Assembly (NCBI RefSeq): GCF_000739375.1 | Contig: NZ_CP006704.1 | Location: forward strand, 2,480,001-2,544,000 | DNA from: Comamonas testosteroni TK102 | Lineage (GTDB): Bacteria; Pseudomonadota; Gammaproteobacteria; Burkholderiales; Burkholderiaceae_C | Reading direction: 5' to 3' | Length of the DNA: 64,000 bases | Translations under genes and position numbers: made by a program | Shown: in pieces, positions 1-7,949 of the stretch | How the letters are laid out: each line of letters begins with the position of its first letter | Numbering within the stretch: the stretch's first letter is position 1 | The notes under the pieces: generated by a model | The model's input: only the letters and a program-made list of their open reading frames with translations | Told to the model about the DNA's origin: nothing | The model's database searches: none

Positions 1-71
1 GGACCCAAAAGACCAATCGAATCAAGCCACGCATGCAAATAACTAAACGAAATTGGAAACTGGAGACATTC

Positions 72-1166
72 ATGCTGAAAAAAATAGCAGGCGCTGTCGC
101 GCTACTAGGGGTGGGAGGTTTTACCCATGCACAATCGTCAGTGCAGATCTACGGCATCATGGACACGGCCGTCGAGACCATGGATCATGTGGGCGCGAGC
201 CGCTCCACCTTGACGCGCATGCCCAATCTCTCGGGCAGCGTTCCTTCGCGCCTGGGCTTTCGCGGCCGCGAGGATCTGGGCGGCGGCCTGAGCGCATCCT
301 TCACGCTGGAGATGGGCATAGGCCCTGATAGCGGCGCGCTCAACCAGGGCGGACGCGGTTTCGGCCGCCAATCGTTCGTCAGCCTGAACGGATCCTGGGG
401 TTCGCTGGGCCTGGGCCGCCAGTACACCATGCTGTTCTGGTCCGTGCTCGATGCCGATGTGATCGGCCCGAGCCTGCACAGCATGGCCAGCCTGGACAGC
501 TACTTCCCCAATGCACGCGCCGACAATGCGATTTCCTACAAAGGCGTGTTTTCGGGCCTGACCATTGGCGCGACCTATAGCTTTGGGCGCGATGCCGTCA
601 ATGCCGGCCCCAGTCCTTCAGGCACCAACTGCGCAGGTGAGAGCAGTACGGACTCCAAGACCTGCCGCGAGTGGTCGGCCATGCTCAAGTACGACAGCGC
701 GACATGGGGTGCCGCATTGGCCCATGACGAGCTGCGTGGCGGCCCCGGCGCTTTCGCAGGACTGAGCAGCAGCGACAAGACCGACAAGCGCAGCATGCTC
801 AATGGCTATGTCAAGTGGGGCGGCGCCAGGATTGGTGCCGGCTTTATGCGTCGCAAGAACGACGGATATATCGCCTCACCGCGCAATGACCTGTGGTTTG
901 TCGGTGTGAGCTACCCCATGGGTCCCTGGACGCTGGATGCCCAGTACAACCAGCTCAATTACAAGGACAACGCGGACAAGGGGCAGCTGATGGTGCTGCG
1001 TGGCACTTACAGCCTCTCCAAGCGCACGGCAGTCTATGCCTCGCTGGGCTATATGAAGAACAGCGGCAATGCGGCTTTTGGAGCCAGCAGCGCTCAGGCT
1101 GGAGGAGCGCCAATGCCGGGCGTGAACCAGACGGGCTTTGGCGCGGGCTTGCGCCATACGTTCTGA
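72..1166 (+). CDS. Gram-negative general porin (Burkholderiales OmpC-like)
   Basis: Outer-membrane trimeric porin for passive diffusion of small hydrophilic solutes, 364 aa. The chosen ATG at 72 gives a clean signal peptide (MLKKIAGAVALLG..., cleavage after FTHA, mature start QSSVQIYGIMD). The alternative ATG at 33 would add 13 charged residues before it. The mature part has the usual porin_4 pattern: the SVQIYG first strand, RLGFRGREDLGGGLSA, the GRQYTMLF loop-3 region, and a C-terminal strand ending in the terminal Phe (GLRHTF) recognised by the BAM complex. Length is normal for the family. It is followed by a strong terminator and is probably monocistronic. Substrate specificity cannot be told from sequence. 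Confidence 0.93.
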   Translation: MLKKIAGAVALLGVGGFTHAQSSVQIYGIMDTAVETMDHVGASRSTLTRMPNLSGSVPSRLGFRGREDLGGGLSASFTLEMGIGPDSGALNQGGRGFGRQSFVSLNGSWGSLGLGRQYTMLFWSVLDADVIGPSLHSMASLDSYFPNARADNAISYKGVFSGLTIGATYSFGRDAVNAGPSPSGTNCAGESSTDSKTCREWSAMLKYDSATWGAALAHDELRGGPGAFAGLSSSDKTDKRSMLNGYVKWGGARIGAGFMRRKNDGYIASPRNDLWFVGVSYPMGPWTLDAQYNQLNYKDNADKGQLMVLRGTYSLSKRTAVYASLGYMKNSGNAAFGASSAQAGGAPMPGVNQTGFGAGLRHTF

Positions 1167-1182
1167 CTTCAGAACTAAACAG

Positions 1183-1221
1183 GCGAGTGCAGGAAGCCTG
1201 GTGGCCTGCACTCGCTTTCTT
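1183..1221 (+). terminator. Rho-independent terminator of the porin gene
   Basis: An 11-bp perfect stem, GCGAGTGCAGG (1183-1193) pairing with CCTGCACTCGC (1205-1215), is followed by TTTCTT. It lies 17 bases after the porin stop codon. Confidence 0.85.
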
Positions 1222-1286
1222 GAGAAGATGCAGCAATCTTGACACATTGATGCCAGGCGGTGGTTGCTTCGTGGCACCCAGTGCGG

Positions 1287-1525
1287 CTCGATGTAGAACA
1301 GTGCAGTGTCCTCACCTCCCTTGAAGCCGCTGCCGATGCAGGTCATCGTCAGCAGCAGCTTGCCCAGTAGTAGCCAAGGCTGAATGGGCTAGCCAAGCAC
1401 TCGCACAAAGTCTGGAATGCCGGCCCGGTATAGCGGCAGGCATCGAACGTCCACACAACAGTGCCGATGACGATACCGCCTAGAACAGGATGCAGGGGAG
1501 CGGAAGTCACATGGCGCTGATTCCA
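1287..1525 (-). pseudogene. Remnant of a ClC-type voltage-gated chloride channel
   Basis: Two minus-strand reading frames here join into one recognisable stretch. The first frame (about 1360-1525) reads VLGGIVIGTVVW...RYTGPAFQTL. The second (about 1287-1375) reads PWLLLGKLLLTMTCIGSG and then FKGGEDTALFYIEP. The second part resembles the ClC family signature (KLL-T-T-GSGFKGGEVTPLFFIGA). The two parts are offset by one base near 1365-1375, and both ends are missing, so no intact protein can be made. It lies between the porin terminator and the sia cluster. Identification rests on motif memory only. Confidence 0.5.
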
Positions 1526-1671
1526 GTCACAAGCAGGATGCTTCGATGCAGCGTTCAAGGCTGGAATCTTTTTTGATCACGTGTGCACTCTGTAAAGCGT
1601 CTTTGCTGAAACTCCACAGAGGCTGCAGGAGGCCGTTTCCTTGCTGTGAACTGTTGAATGTGTCAGTGAAA

Positions 1672-1687
1672 TGGCTTCACCATTGCT
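1672..1687 (+). promoter_or_regulatory. Possible sigma-54 (-24/-12) promoter for the sia cluster
   Basis: TGGCTTCACCATTGCT matches the sigma-54 pattern TGGC-N7-TTGC with the exact GG-to-GC spacing. It lies 66-81 bases before the phosphatase start. The middle of the -24 element (ACG) is not conserved and no enhancer site was identified, so this is only a candidate. No convincing sigma-70 promoter was seen in the same interval. Confidence 0.3.
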
Positions 1688-1752
1688 TTGTCATGAAATC
1701 GCCATATAGCGTGCGTAACATTTACTCACAATAATTCCCTTGGCGATGCTGC

Positions 1753-2985
1753 ATGCCTGAAATCTCCGAGTATCTGAGCGACTTCCGGCCACGCTTTCGT
1801 CCACCGAGTGCTGCCGATCTCTGCACCGAGGTCCCGTGCATGACGACCGATGACACGAATGAGAAAGTCATGGAGGTTTTCAACCGCTACCGTGACCTTG
1901 TCAGTCTTCCCGTTGTTGAGGGCAAACAGCCCATCGGACTCATAAACCGTAACATCTTCCTGTCGCAGATGAGCAAGCAGTTCCGCATGGAACTCTATGG
2001 TCGCAAGAGCTGTATCGCATTCATGGACAAAGAGCCGCTGATCGTGGACGCGGCTCTGGACATCGATGCCCTGACTTTCAGAACCGTGGAATACGGCGAA
2101 AAGGCACTTTCCGACGGCTTCATCATCACCCGCGATGGCGCGTTTGCCGGAACCGGCAATGGGCTGCAACTCATGCGCGTGGTGGCGGATATGCAGGCTT
2201 CGCGCAATCGCCAGATCATGCACAGCATCGAATATGCCAGCGTGATTCAGCAGTCGACACTTCGCAGCTCCCTGGATGCGCTCGCCAGAGCCTGTCCCGC
2301 AGCTCATCTGGTCTGGGAGCCGCGCGATATCGTCGGTGGCGATTTCTACCAGTTCAGTACCGATGCCGATGGCTGGTTCGCGACCGTGGCCGATTGCACG
2401 GGACATGGCGTGCCCGGTGCTTTCATGACGCTGATTGCCTCCACCAGCCTCAACCAGGCCATAGCGCAGAACGGGCCTCGCGACCCCGCCAGCCTGCTGG
2501 GCCATGTCAATCGCAGCATCAAGCAGATGCTGGGTCAGATGAACGGTCAGGATGCAACGCCTGGCTCCGACGATGGCATGGATGCGGCCTGCTTCTGGTT
2601 TGAGCCCGTGAACGGGCGCTTGAGCTTTGCGGGCGCACGGCTGTCCATGTTCCTGCTGCGTCCCGATACGGACACTGTTGAGATGCTGGAGGGACAGCGC
2701 AAGGGAGTCGGCTATGTCGACAGCGAAATCGATTTCGCTTGGCTTAACCAGGAGGTAAGCCTTCCCCGCGGCACGCTTGTCTTTGTGAGCACCGATGGAC
2801 TGATTGACCAGATCGGCGGTCCACGCGGTATCGCTCTTGGCAAGCGCCGGGTGCGTGAATCACTGCTTGAGCATCGGCAGAAGTCTCCTTCAGAGATCAA
2901 TATGGCCTTGCTCGAATCTCTGCGTGTCTGGCAAGGTGAACACCACCGCCGCGACGATCTGACCTTTTTCTGTTTTCGTACCTAG
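1753..2985 (+). CDS. siaA: CBS-domain/PP2C (SpoIIE-like) phosphatase, SiaA-type
   Basis: Serine/threonine phosphatase predicted to dephosphorylate the SiaC switch protein encoded two genes downstream, 410 aa. Residues ~20-150 look like a CBS pair of the kind found with signalling domains (LPVVEGKQPIGLINRN, then ELYGRKSCIAFM). Residues ~165-410 form the PP2C_SIGMA domain. The metal ligands are visible: DIVGGDFY (~191-198), ADCTGHGVPGAFMT (~212-225), STDGLID (~345) and RRDDLTFF (~400). Pseudomonas SiaA instead has membrane and HAMP segments ahead of PP2C. Here there is no membrane segment, so input is probably cytosolic, perhaps a nucleotide on the CBS pair. First gene of a tight operon with siaB, siaC and siaD. 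Confidence 0.85.
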   Translation: MPEISEYLSDFRPRFRPPSAADLCTEVPCMTTDDTNEKVMEVFNRYRDLVSLPVVEGKQPIGLINRNIFLSQMSKQFRMELYGRKSCIAFMDKEPLIVDAALDIDALTFRTVEYGEKALSDGFIITRDGAFAGTGNGLQLMRVVADMQASRNRQIMHSIEYASVIQQSTLRSSLDALARACPAAHLVWEPRDIVGGDFYQFSTDADGWFATVADCTGHGVPGAFMTLIASTSLNQAIAQNGPRDPASLLGHVNRSIKQMLGQMNGQDATPGSDDGMDAACFWFEPVNGRLSFAGARLSMFLLRPDTDTVEMLEGQRKGVGYVDSEIDFAWLNQEVSLPRGTLVFVSTDGLIDQIGGPRGIALGKRRVRESLLEHRQKSPSEINMALLESLRVWQGEHHRRDDLTFFCFRT

Positions 2986-3000
2986 TCTCAAGGCCCATAT

Positions 3001-3567
3001 ATGCCTTCCCCCATGATTGCCGAGAAGTACGGATCCTTCTTCAATTTGGCGCGTCAGCACCAGGTCATTTTCTACTACGTCGGGTATTTCTCGCAGCACA
3101 TAGTTGCGGCTATGGCCGATGCAGTGAAGTTGCAGCTTGAAGTTGCCGGGGTTGCCGCTCCAACCCGACGCAAGCTGTTTTCCTCGTTTGTGGAGATGGC
3201 GCAGAACATCATTCACTACTCAGCTGATTCGCTGACTCCCTCCAGTCTGAACAACGGGGAGCTACGTCATGGCTCGGTCTGCATTCGTCGAGAGGAGGAC
3301 GGCAGCTTTTTGCTGCTTTGCGCCAATCCTATCGAGCCACTGATGGCCGAAGCGCTGAGGGTGAAATTGAATGCACTGCGGAGCATGACGCTTGAAGAGA
3401 TCAAGCAAGCCTATCGACAGACACTTCGCGAGGAGACGCCTGAGGGGAGCAAGGGTGCGGGCATGGGTTTCTTGACCGTTGCCCGGGATGCCAGGGAACC
3501 GTTGGAGTTCGACTTCGACGCAGAGTCTGGCGACTCGCCGGTTTTCTACCTTAAGGCGGCCATATAG
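3001..3567 (+). CDS. siaB: SiaB-family protein kinase (GHKL ATPase fold)
   Basis: Kinase predicted to phosphorylate SiaC and so oppose SiaA, 188 aa. A GHKL-type N-box is visible (VEMAQNIIHYSAD, ~63-75), and a glycine-rich lid appears near the end (GSKGAGMGFLTVAR, ~151-164). The protein is all soluble and small, as in the SiaB family. It starts 15 bases after the phosphatase stop. The operon order phosphatase, kinase, substrate, cyclase is the same as siaABCD of Pseudomonas aeruginosa, which is the basis for the name. Confidence 0.85.
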   Translation: MPSPMIAEKYGSFFNLARQHQVIFYYVGYFSQHIVAAMADAVKLQLEVAGVAAPTRRKLFSSFVEMAQNIIHYSADSLTPSSLNNGELRHGSVCIRREEDGSFLLLCANPIEPLMAEALRVKLNALRSMTLEEIKQAYRQTLREETPEGSKGAGMGFLTVARDAREPLEFDFDAESGDSPVFYLKAAI

Positions 3568-3601
3568 GCACGGCGAGACCGTCAACGAATAAAGAATACT
3601 G

Positions 3602-3991
3602 ATGGAAAACCTCTACATTGCCCCAACGCCCAGCTCTCCCGAGGTGGATTTCATTTTTGATGCGCATACCTTGAGCATGCGTGGCGAGTCCTATCCGGAA
3701 AATGCTGCAGCTTTCTACAGCGACATCATTTCTCGGCTCAAGGACTACTTGTCCGCTCAGACAGAGACAAGGATCGAAGTGAATATTGCGCTGGCGTATT
3801 TCAACAGCTCCAGCACCAAAATGCTCTTCAATTTGATAGAGGCTCTGAGCAATTGCACAGAGGCCGGTAATCGCGTGGTGCTCAACTGGTATCACGATGA
3901 AGAAGACGACACGATTCTCGAGTTCGGGCAGGAGCTCAGCGAGGATTTTCCCGCTCTCGAGTTTGTCGCCCATCCAGTTGGAGCAACCTGA
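3602..3991 (+). CDS. siaC: SiaC-type switch protein (DUF1987)
   Basis: Small regulatory protein, 129 aa, of the DUF1987/SiaC family. In P. aeruginosa the unphosphorylated form binds and activates the cyclase SiaD, and phosphorylation on a threonine by SiaB blocks this. Here the matching surface is YFNSSSTKML, with Thr72 the likely phosphosite (inferred by position; Ser69-71 are alternatives). Other family features are the N-terminal PTPSSPEVDF strand and the acidic C-terminal half. It lies 34 bases after siaB and abuts siaD with no gap, so translation of switch and cyclase is probably coupled. Confidence 0.88.
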   Translation: MENLYIAPTPSSPEVDFIFDAHTLSMRGESYPENAAAFYSDIISRLKDYLSAQTETRIEVNIALAYFNSSSTKMLFNLIEALSNCTEAGNRVVLNWYHDEEDDTILEFGQELSEDFPALEFVAHPVGAT

Positions 3992-4753
3992 ATGGACAGC
4001 CCTGGCACTACAGCGTCGCCAGATCTGTTTGAAGCAGAGAATCAGGCTCTTTTGACTGCGCGAGCGGCACATGCCGTCTGCGCCTGCACAGCGCCAACTC
4101 AATGCAGGCAGGCATTGGGTGACTTGCTTCTTGCATACGAAAGGCTTTTGCGAGAAACGCGCCGACTGGTGCGGCGCAGCGATCGCGCGGAGCTGGAGAT
4201 GAATCAGTTGAATTCCCGGCTTCAGGATCTGGCGGCGGAGCTTGAACACCGGGCCACGCACGACACGCTGACGGGGGTCCTGAACCGAGCTGCCGTTATC
4301 GAGCTGGTGAACCAGTACTTCGTGCATGACGATCTTTCACTGATCGTGCTGGATATCGATCACTTCAAAAGAATCAACGACAGTTTTGGTCATCCGACGG
4401 GTGACAAGGTCATCCTCGGCGTTGTTGCCTGTCTTCAGGCCGTGGTACCTTCCTCTGCGCAGATCGGCCGAGTCGGCGGTGAAGAGTTCACTGTTGTGCT
4501 GCCTCGTCAGAGTGCGGACGTTTCCGAGAGACTTGCACAGGATCTCCGGCGCGCGATTGAAATCTGTGATTTCGATCTGCCCGATGGAAGCCGTGTCAGC
4601 GCCAGCTTTGGCGTGAGTTGGGCACCTGCGGGCGGCGATTTCGACAGCGCGTATGGCTTCGCTGACGAAGCGCTGTATGTCGCAAAGCGTGGCGGGCGCA
4701 ATCAGGTCTGCCTCTCGTCCTGTTCCATGCAGTCTCTCGAGCATGAGACCTGA
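3992..4753 (+). CDS. siaD: Diguanylate cyclase, SiaD-type
   Basis: Makes c-di-GMP from two GTP, 253 aa. Residues ~1-85 are a helical, probably coiled-coil region (RLLRETRRLVRRSDRAELEMNQLNSRL split over several heptads), the expected docking site for SiaC. The GGDEF domain follows, with THDTLTGVLNR and the active loop GRVGGEEF intact. No RxxD inhibitory site is seen in the usual place before GGEEF (the residues there are PSSA), so product inhibition may be weak. The start codon follows the siaC stop directly. Its last codons overlap the start of the next gene by 11 bases. Confidence 0.92.
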   Translation: MDSPGTTASPDLFEAENQALLTARAAHAVCACTAPTQCRQALGDLLLAYERLLRETRRLVRRSDRAELEMNQLNSRLQDLAAELEHRATHDTLTGVLNRAAVIELVNQYFVHDDLSLIVLDIDHFKRINDSFGHPTGDKVILGVVACLQAVVPSSAQIGRVGGEEFTVVLPRQSADVSERLAQDLRRAIEICDFDLPDGSRVSASFGVSWAPAGGDFDSAYGFADEALYVAKRGGRNQVCLSSCSMQSLEHET

Positions 4754-7139
4754 GCCAGCACCAGGGGGGGGGCACTCACGCCCGGTCGCCACCGATGCGA
4801 CGCCCAGCGTGGATCCGGGGTCTGGGCCGAGGTGGCGCATCCTGGTGGTGAGCGACGATGCCGAGGTTCATGCGGCAAGCGGTGCTTGTCTGCAGGCTCA
4901 AATGCTGTTCGAGCGCCCGCTGCTGTTTTTGAATGCGTTTTCTGGCGACGAGGCAAGACAGCTGCTTTTGAGCGAAAGCGACCTGGCCGTGGTCATACTC
5001 GATCTTGCGATGGAGCGGGCGGGCGTGAGAATCGATCTGGTGCATTTCATACGTCATGTTGCGGCCCTGCGCAATACCCGCATCATTCTTCTTTCCGGCC
5101 AACCGGGGCAGGAGCCCGGGCTCGATGCGCTGATTGAAAATGACATCAGTGACTACAGAACTAGAGCGGAATTGACTGCTGATCGGTTGCACGTCATCGT
5201 TGCCACGGCAGTTCGCTCCTACAGGCAGCTGTGCGCGGCGGACACAAGCCGAGGCGACCTGGAGCATGTTCTGCGATCCAGTGCATCTCTGCTGGAGATC
5301 AAGGATTGCTACGAATTCGCATCCGGCGTACTGACACAACTGGCGGCTTTGCTGAAGGTTGCACAAGTGGGTGTGGTTTGTGCCCAGGAGTTGGCCAATC
5401 CCGACGGTTGCTACTTCGTGCAGGCGGCAACGGGCCGATTCTCCGAGCTGATCGGGTGTCCTCTGGAGCTGTTGCCGCAGACCTCAGAGCTGGGCTTGCT
5501 AAGAAAGGCCGTTGAGGGCCGCTGCAATGTCTACGGCGAGACTGGCGGACTGGCACTGCATATCGGCCACGACGATGGACAGAACTTCGCGGTGTTTATC
5601 GACGTGCCCAGGCATCATGCCGTGCTGCATCCGCAACTGCTGGATGTCTTCTGTGCCAATCTGAGCACATTGCTGCACAACCGCGGCCTGCTCGGGCGCC
5701 TGAAAGAGAGTGCCTATCATGATCCTCTGGTGAATCTTCCCAATCGCGCCCATTTTGTCGAGGCAGTCGATGAATGCGCAAGACAAGGCCTGCACGACTA
5801 CATTCTGGCGCTGATCGATATTGACGATTTCAGTGCTACGAATGACCTGATGGGGCATCTGTTCGGGGACCGTCTGCTGGAGCGCGTTGCTCGCTGTCTT
5901 GAAGATGTGCTGCCAGGCGATGTGCTGTTGGCAAGGCTGGGTGCGGATACCTTCGGGGTATTGGGGGCCATCGCGCAGGTGCAGCCCAGGCGTCTGCTGG
6001 AGTGCGTGCGCCAACCGCTGAGTATTGATGGGGCTCCTTACAAGGTCTCGCTCACCTGTGGCTATGTGCTTTTGCCTCAAGAGTTTCGAGAAGGGGCGGA
6101 CCTGGTCAAGGATGCCACGATTGCACTCAAGCGTGCGAAGCGAGATCACCGCAGTCAGGAGCTGCAGTACTCCGACCAGATGGGGGCCGAGGCGAGATCT
6201 CGTGCCTTGCTGTTGTCCGAGCTCAGAGAGGCGATCGAGAACCAGGAGCTGTTTCTGGTCTACCAGCCTCAGCTCAACCTGGTGACGCGTAGCGTCGTTG
6301 GAATTGAGGCGCTTCTGCGATGGCGTACAGAGGATGGCCGATTCGTGCCTCCGGACAAGTTCATCCCCGTTGCCGAGCACTCGGGTCTCATTGTGGCACT
6401 TGGCCAATGGGTGCTGATGGCCGCATGTGCAGCGATGCGCGAATTGCTGGATACAGGAGTCGCGCCGCAGCGCATCGCCGTCAATGTCTCGACGGTGCAG
6501 CTTCAGGACCCAGGATTTCTCGATATGGTCTGCGCCGCACTTGCCGGCAGCGGTTTGCGAGGGGAGCATCTGGAGCTGGAGATCACCGAATCCGTGGCGG
6601 CGCTTCCCACGGATTTGCTGAAATCAACGCTGTCGGCGCTGAGGGCAGAGGGCGTCTCCATCGCCATCGATGATTTTGGCACCGGGTACTCTTCGCTGAG
6701 CTATCTGGAGCAGCTTCCTCTGGATCGGATCAAGATTGACCGATCCTTTGTGTGTCAGCTTGGCGAACCGGACGGCGCACGGATAGCGGAAATGGTCGTT
6801 CAACTGGGTCGCAAGCTCGGGTTGAGCGTGCTGGCCGAAGGCATCGAGGGCGCCACCGTGTGCCAGGCATTGCTCGCCATGGATTGTTATGAAGGACAGG
6901 GCTATTACATCGCGAAGCCCATGGACAAGGACGTGCTCCTGGCATGGCTTCAGGCGCATTGCCTCGATGCAGACGCAGAAAGTCGCAACCAGCTGATGGC
7001 GCCACCGGTTGAACTCTCTTTTGATTCACGGAGTGTTGCAGCGTTCGGAGCGGAAGAATCGGCAGTGGCTATCCTCCCCGCAACAAGCGGTTCCTCAAGG
7101 CATGTGATGCGAGAGAGGGACTGGCATACATGCGCTTGA
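4743..7139 (+). CDS. REC-DUF3369-GGDEF-EAL protein, probable c-di-GMP phosphodiesterase
   Basis: Predicted to hydrolyse c-di-GMP, 798 aa from the ATG at 4743. Order: receiver-like domain (~35-160, RWRILVVSDD, VVILDLAM, IILLSG), a DUF3369-like sensor (~175-330), a degenerate GGDEF (~340-490; the active loop reads ARLGADTFGVL, so no cyclase activity is expected), then a complete EAL domain (~510-770). EAL catalytic motifs are present: VGIEALLRW, AVNVST, ELEITES, IDDFGTGYSSLSYL, DRIKIDRSF, LAEGIEG and GYYIAKPM. The start overlaps siaD by 11 bases, so the locus encodes both synthesis and breakdown of the second messenger. A run of nine G lies in codons 8-10. An upstream in-frame ATG at 4653 lies inside siaD and is less likely. 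Confidence 0.87.
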   Translation: MRPEPAPGGGHSRPVATDATPSVDPGSGPRWRILVVSDDAEVHAASGACLQAQMLFERPLLFLNAFSGDEARQLLLSESDLAVVILDLAMERAGVRIDLVHFIRHVAALRNTRIILLSGQPGQEPGLDALIENDISDYRTRAELTADRLHVIVATAVRSYRQLCAADTSRGDLEHVLRSSASLLEIKDCYEFASGVLTQLAALLKVAQVGVVCAQELANPDGCYFVQAATGRFSELIGCPLELLPQTSELGLLRKAVEGRCNVYGETGGLALHIGHDDGQNFAVFIDVPRHHAVLHPQLLDVFCANLSTLLHNRGLLGRLKESAYHDPLVNLPNRAHFVEAVDECARQGLHDYILALIDIDDFSATNDLMGHLFGDRLLERVARCLEDVLPGDVLLARLGADTFGVLGAIAQVQPRRLLECVRQPLSIDGAPYKVSLTCGYVLLPQEFREGADLVKDATIALKRAKRDHRSQELQYSDQMGAEARSRALLLSELREAIENQELFLVYQPQLNLVTRSVVGIEALLRWRTEDGRFVPPDKFIPVAEHSGLIVALGQWVLMAACAAMRELLDTGVAPQRIAVNVSTVQLQDPGFLDMVCAALAGSGLRGEHLELEITESVAALPTDLLKSTLSALRAEGVSIAIDDFGTGYSSLSYLEQLPLDRIKIDRSFVCQLGEPDGARIAEMVVQLGRKLGLSVLAEGIEGATVCQALLAMDCYEGQGYYIAKPMDKDVLLAWLQAHCLDADAESRNQLMAPPVELSFDSRSVAAFGAEESAVAILPATSGSSRHVMRERDWHTCA
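4764..4772 (+). repeat. G9 homopolymer in the first codons of the EAL gene
   Basis: Nine consecutive G encode Gly8-Gly10 of the REC-GGDEF-EAL protein. A gain or loss of one G would end translation early and remove the phosphodiesterase. The next plausible in-frame starts are GTG codons near 4847, at the beginning of the receiver domain. Confidence 0.8.
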
Positions 7140-7279
7140 CCTTGGCACTTTCTTCCTGCTTGTGCGCTGGCGCACAGGCATTCCGGGCTGTCGGTCTTTA
7201 TGCGGCCAACGCGGTGTTTGCCGCTGGCATGGCGGATCGTGGCGATAAGCCTGAAGTGCAGCGGGCTTTGCTGCGCGCT

Positions 7280-7402
7280 TCACTGCCGCTGGATTTTCTT
7301 CGGTAAGTAAATGCCCCAGGCACTCTTGATCGACTCTTGCTCCTTGACGCGTAGAGATTCAAGAATGCCTTGAAACACCATCGCCAAGTCTTCGACACCC
7401 AT
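7280..7402 (-). CDS. Possible 40-aa small protein (uncertain)
   Basis: A short minus-strand frame, MGVEDLAMVFQG..., begins 8 bases after a TGGAG ribosome-binding-site-like sequence, just downstream of the DUF3149 terminator. No domain is recognised. A competing plus-strand frame of 58 codons (7130-7306, MRLTLALSSCLCAGAQ...) overlaps it and the end of the EAL gene. At most one is likely to be real, and neither is well supported. Apart from these, the 7140-7586 interval holds only the terminator. Confidence 0.2.
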   Translation of the reverse strand: MGVEDLAMVFQGILESLRVKEQESIKSAWGIYLPKKIQRQ

Positions 7403-7422
7403 CCACAGAAACTCCAGGCAAG

Positions 7423-7446
7423 AAAAAGCCCCTGCAAGAGGGGCTG
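7423..7446 (-). terminator. Rho-independent terminator of the DUF3149 gene
   Basis: Read on the minus strand, AGCCCCT pairs with AGGGGCT around a CTTGC loop and is followed by TTTTTCTT. It lies about 140 bases after the stop codon of the small membrane protein gene. Confidence 0.75.
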
Positions 7447-7586
7447 AGAGTGCTTGCACTGATTCACTCGTCCTGGATATGTAAATTGCCGGGGAATAGC
7501 GAGGTCTCCGGTTTTTTGCGTTCAATTCACGTTATCCCGCCAGCAACTCAAGGCAGTACATACGCAGCATGCAGCGAGGATCGCGA

Positions 7587-7730
7587 TTATTCCAGCGGGG
7601 TGTTTGCAACGTTTTTCATCTTGCCCAGGAAGAGGCGGGTGAAGAACGCGGCCATGACGATAATCAGCACAATCACGGCCAGGCTCATCAGCCCGTAGTC
7701 GGTGGAAAAGAGATCGATCATCAGCTTCAT
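7587..7730 (-). CDS. DUF3149 small membrane protein
   Basis: A 47-aa inner-membrane peptide of unknown function. The start at 7730 is set by a good GGGAGG ribosome binding site 5 bases upstream. A longer reading from 7775 adds 15 residues without support. The pattern MKLMIDLFSTDYGLMSLAVIVLI split by one transmembrane helix (about 12-33), followed by a basic tail (FLGKMKNV), is typical of the DUF3149 family found across betaproteobacteria. It stands alone and is followed by a terminator. Confidence 0.8.
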   Translation of the reverse strand: MKLMIDLFSTDYGLMSLAVIVLIIVMAAFFTRLFLGKMKNVANTPLE

Positions 7731-7949
7731 GGTTCCTCCCTGTTGAGTCTCCGCAGTCTTGCGGGCATGGCTCACTATGGCTGCTGGGGCCGCCGGAGTG
7801 CTTGTGCTGCATCAAGCTTTGGCAGCCGTCGCTTTGAGGCAGAGCAAGCAGGAGTACAGGATGAACGATCAATCCTGCCAGACGCCCGTAGGGAGTCTGG
7901 CAAGCGAAGTGCTGTGATCGCTTTCAGGGACGTGGGGCTCTCTTCTCTC

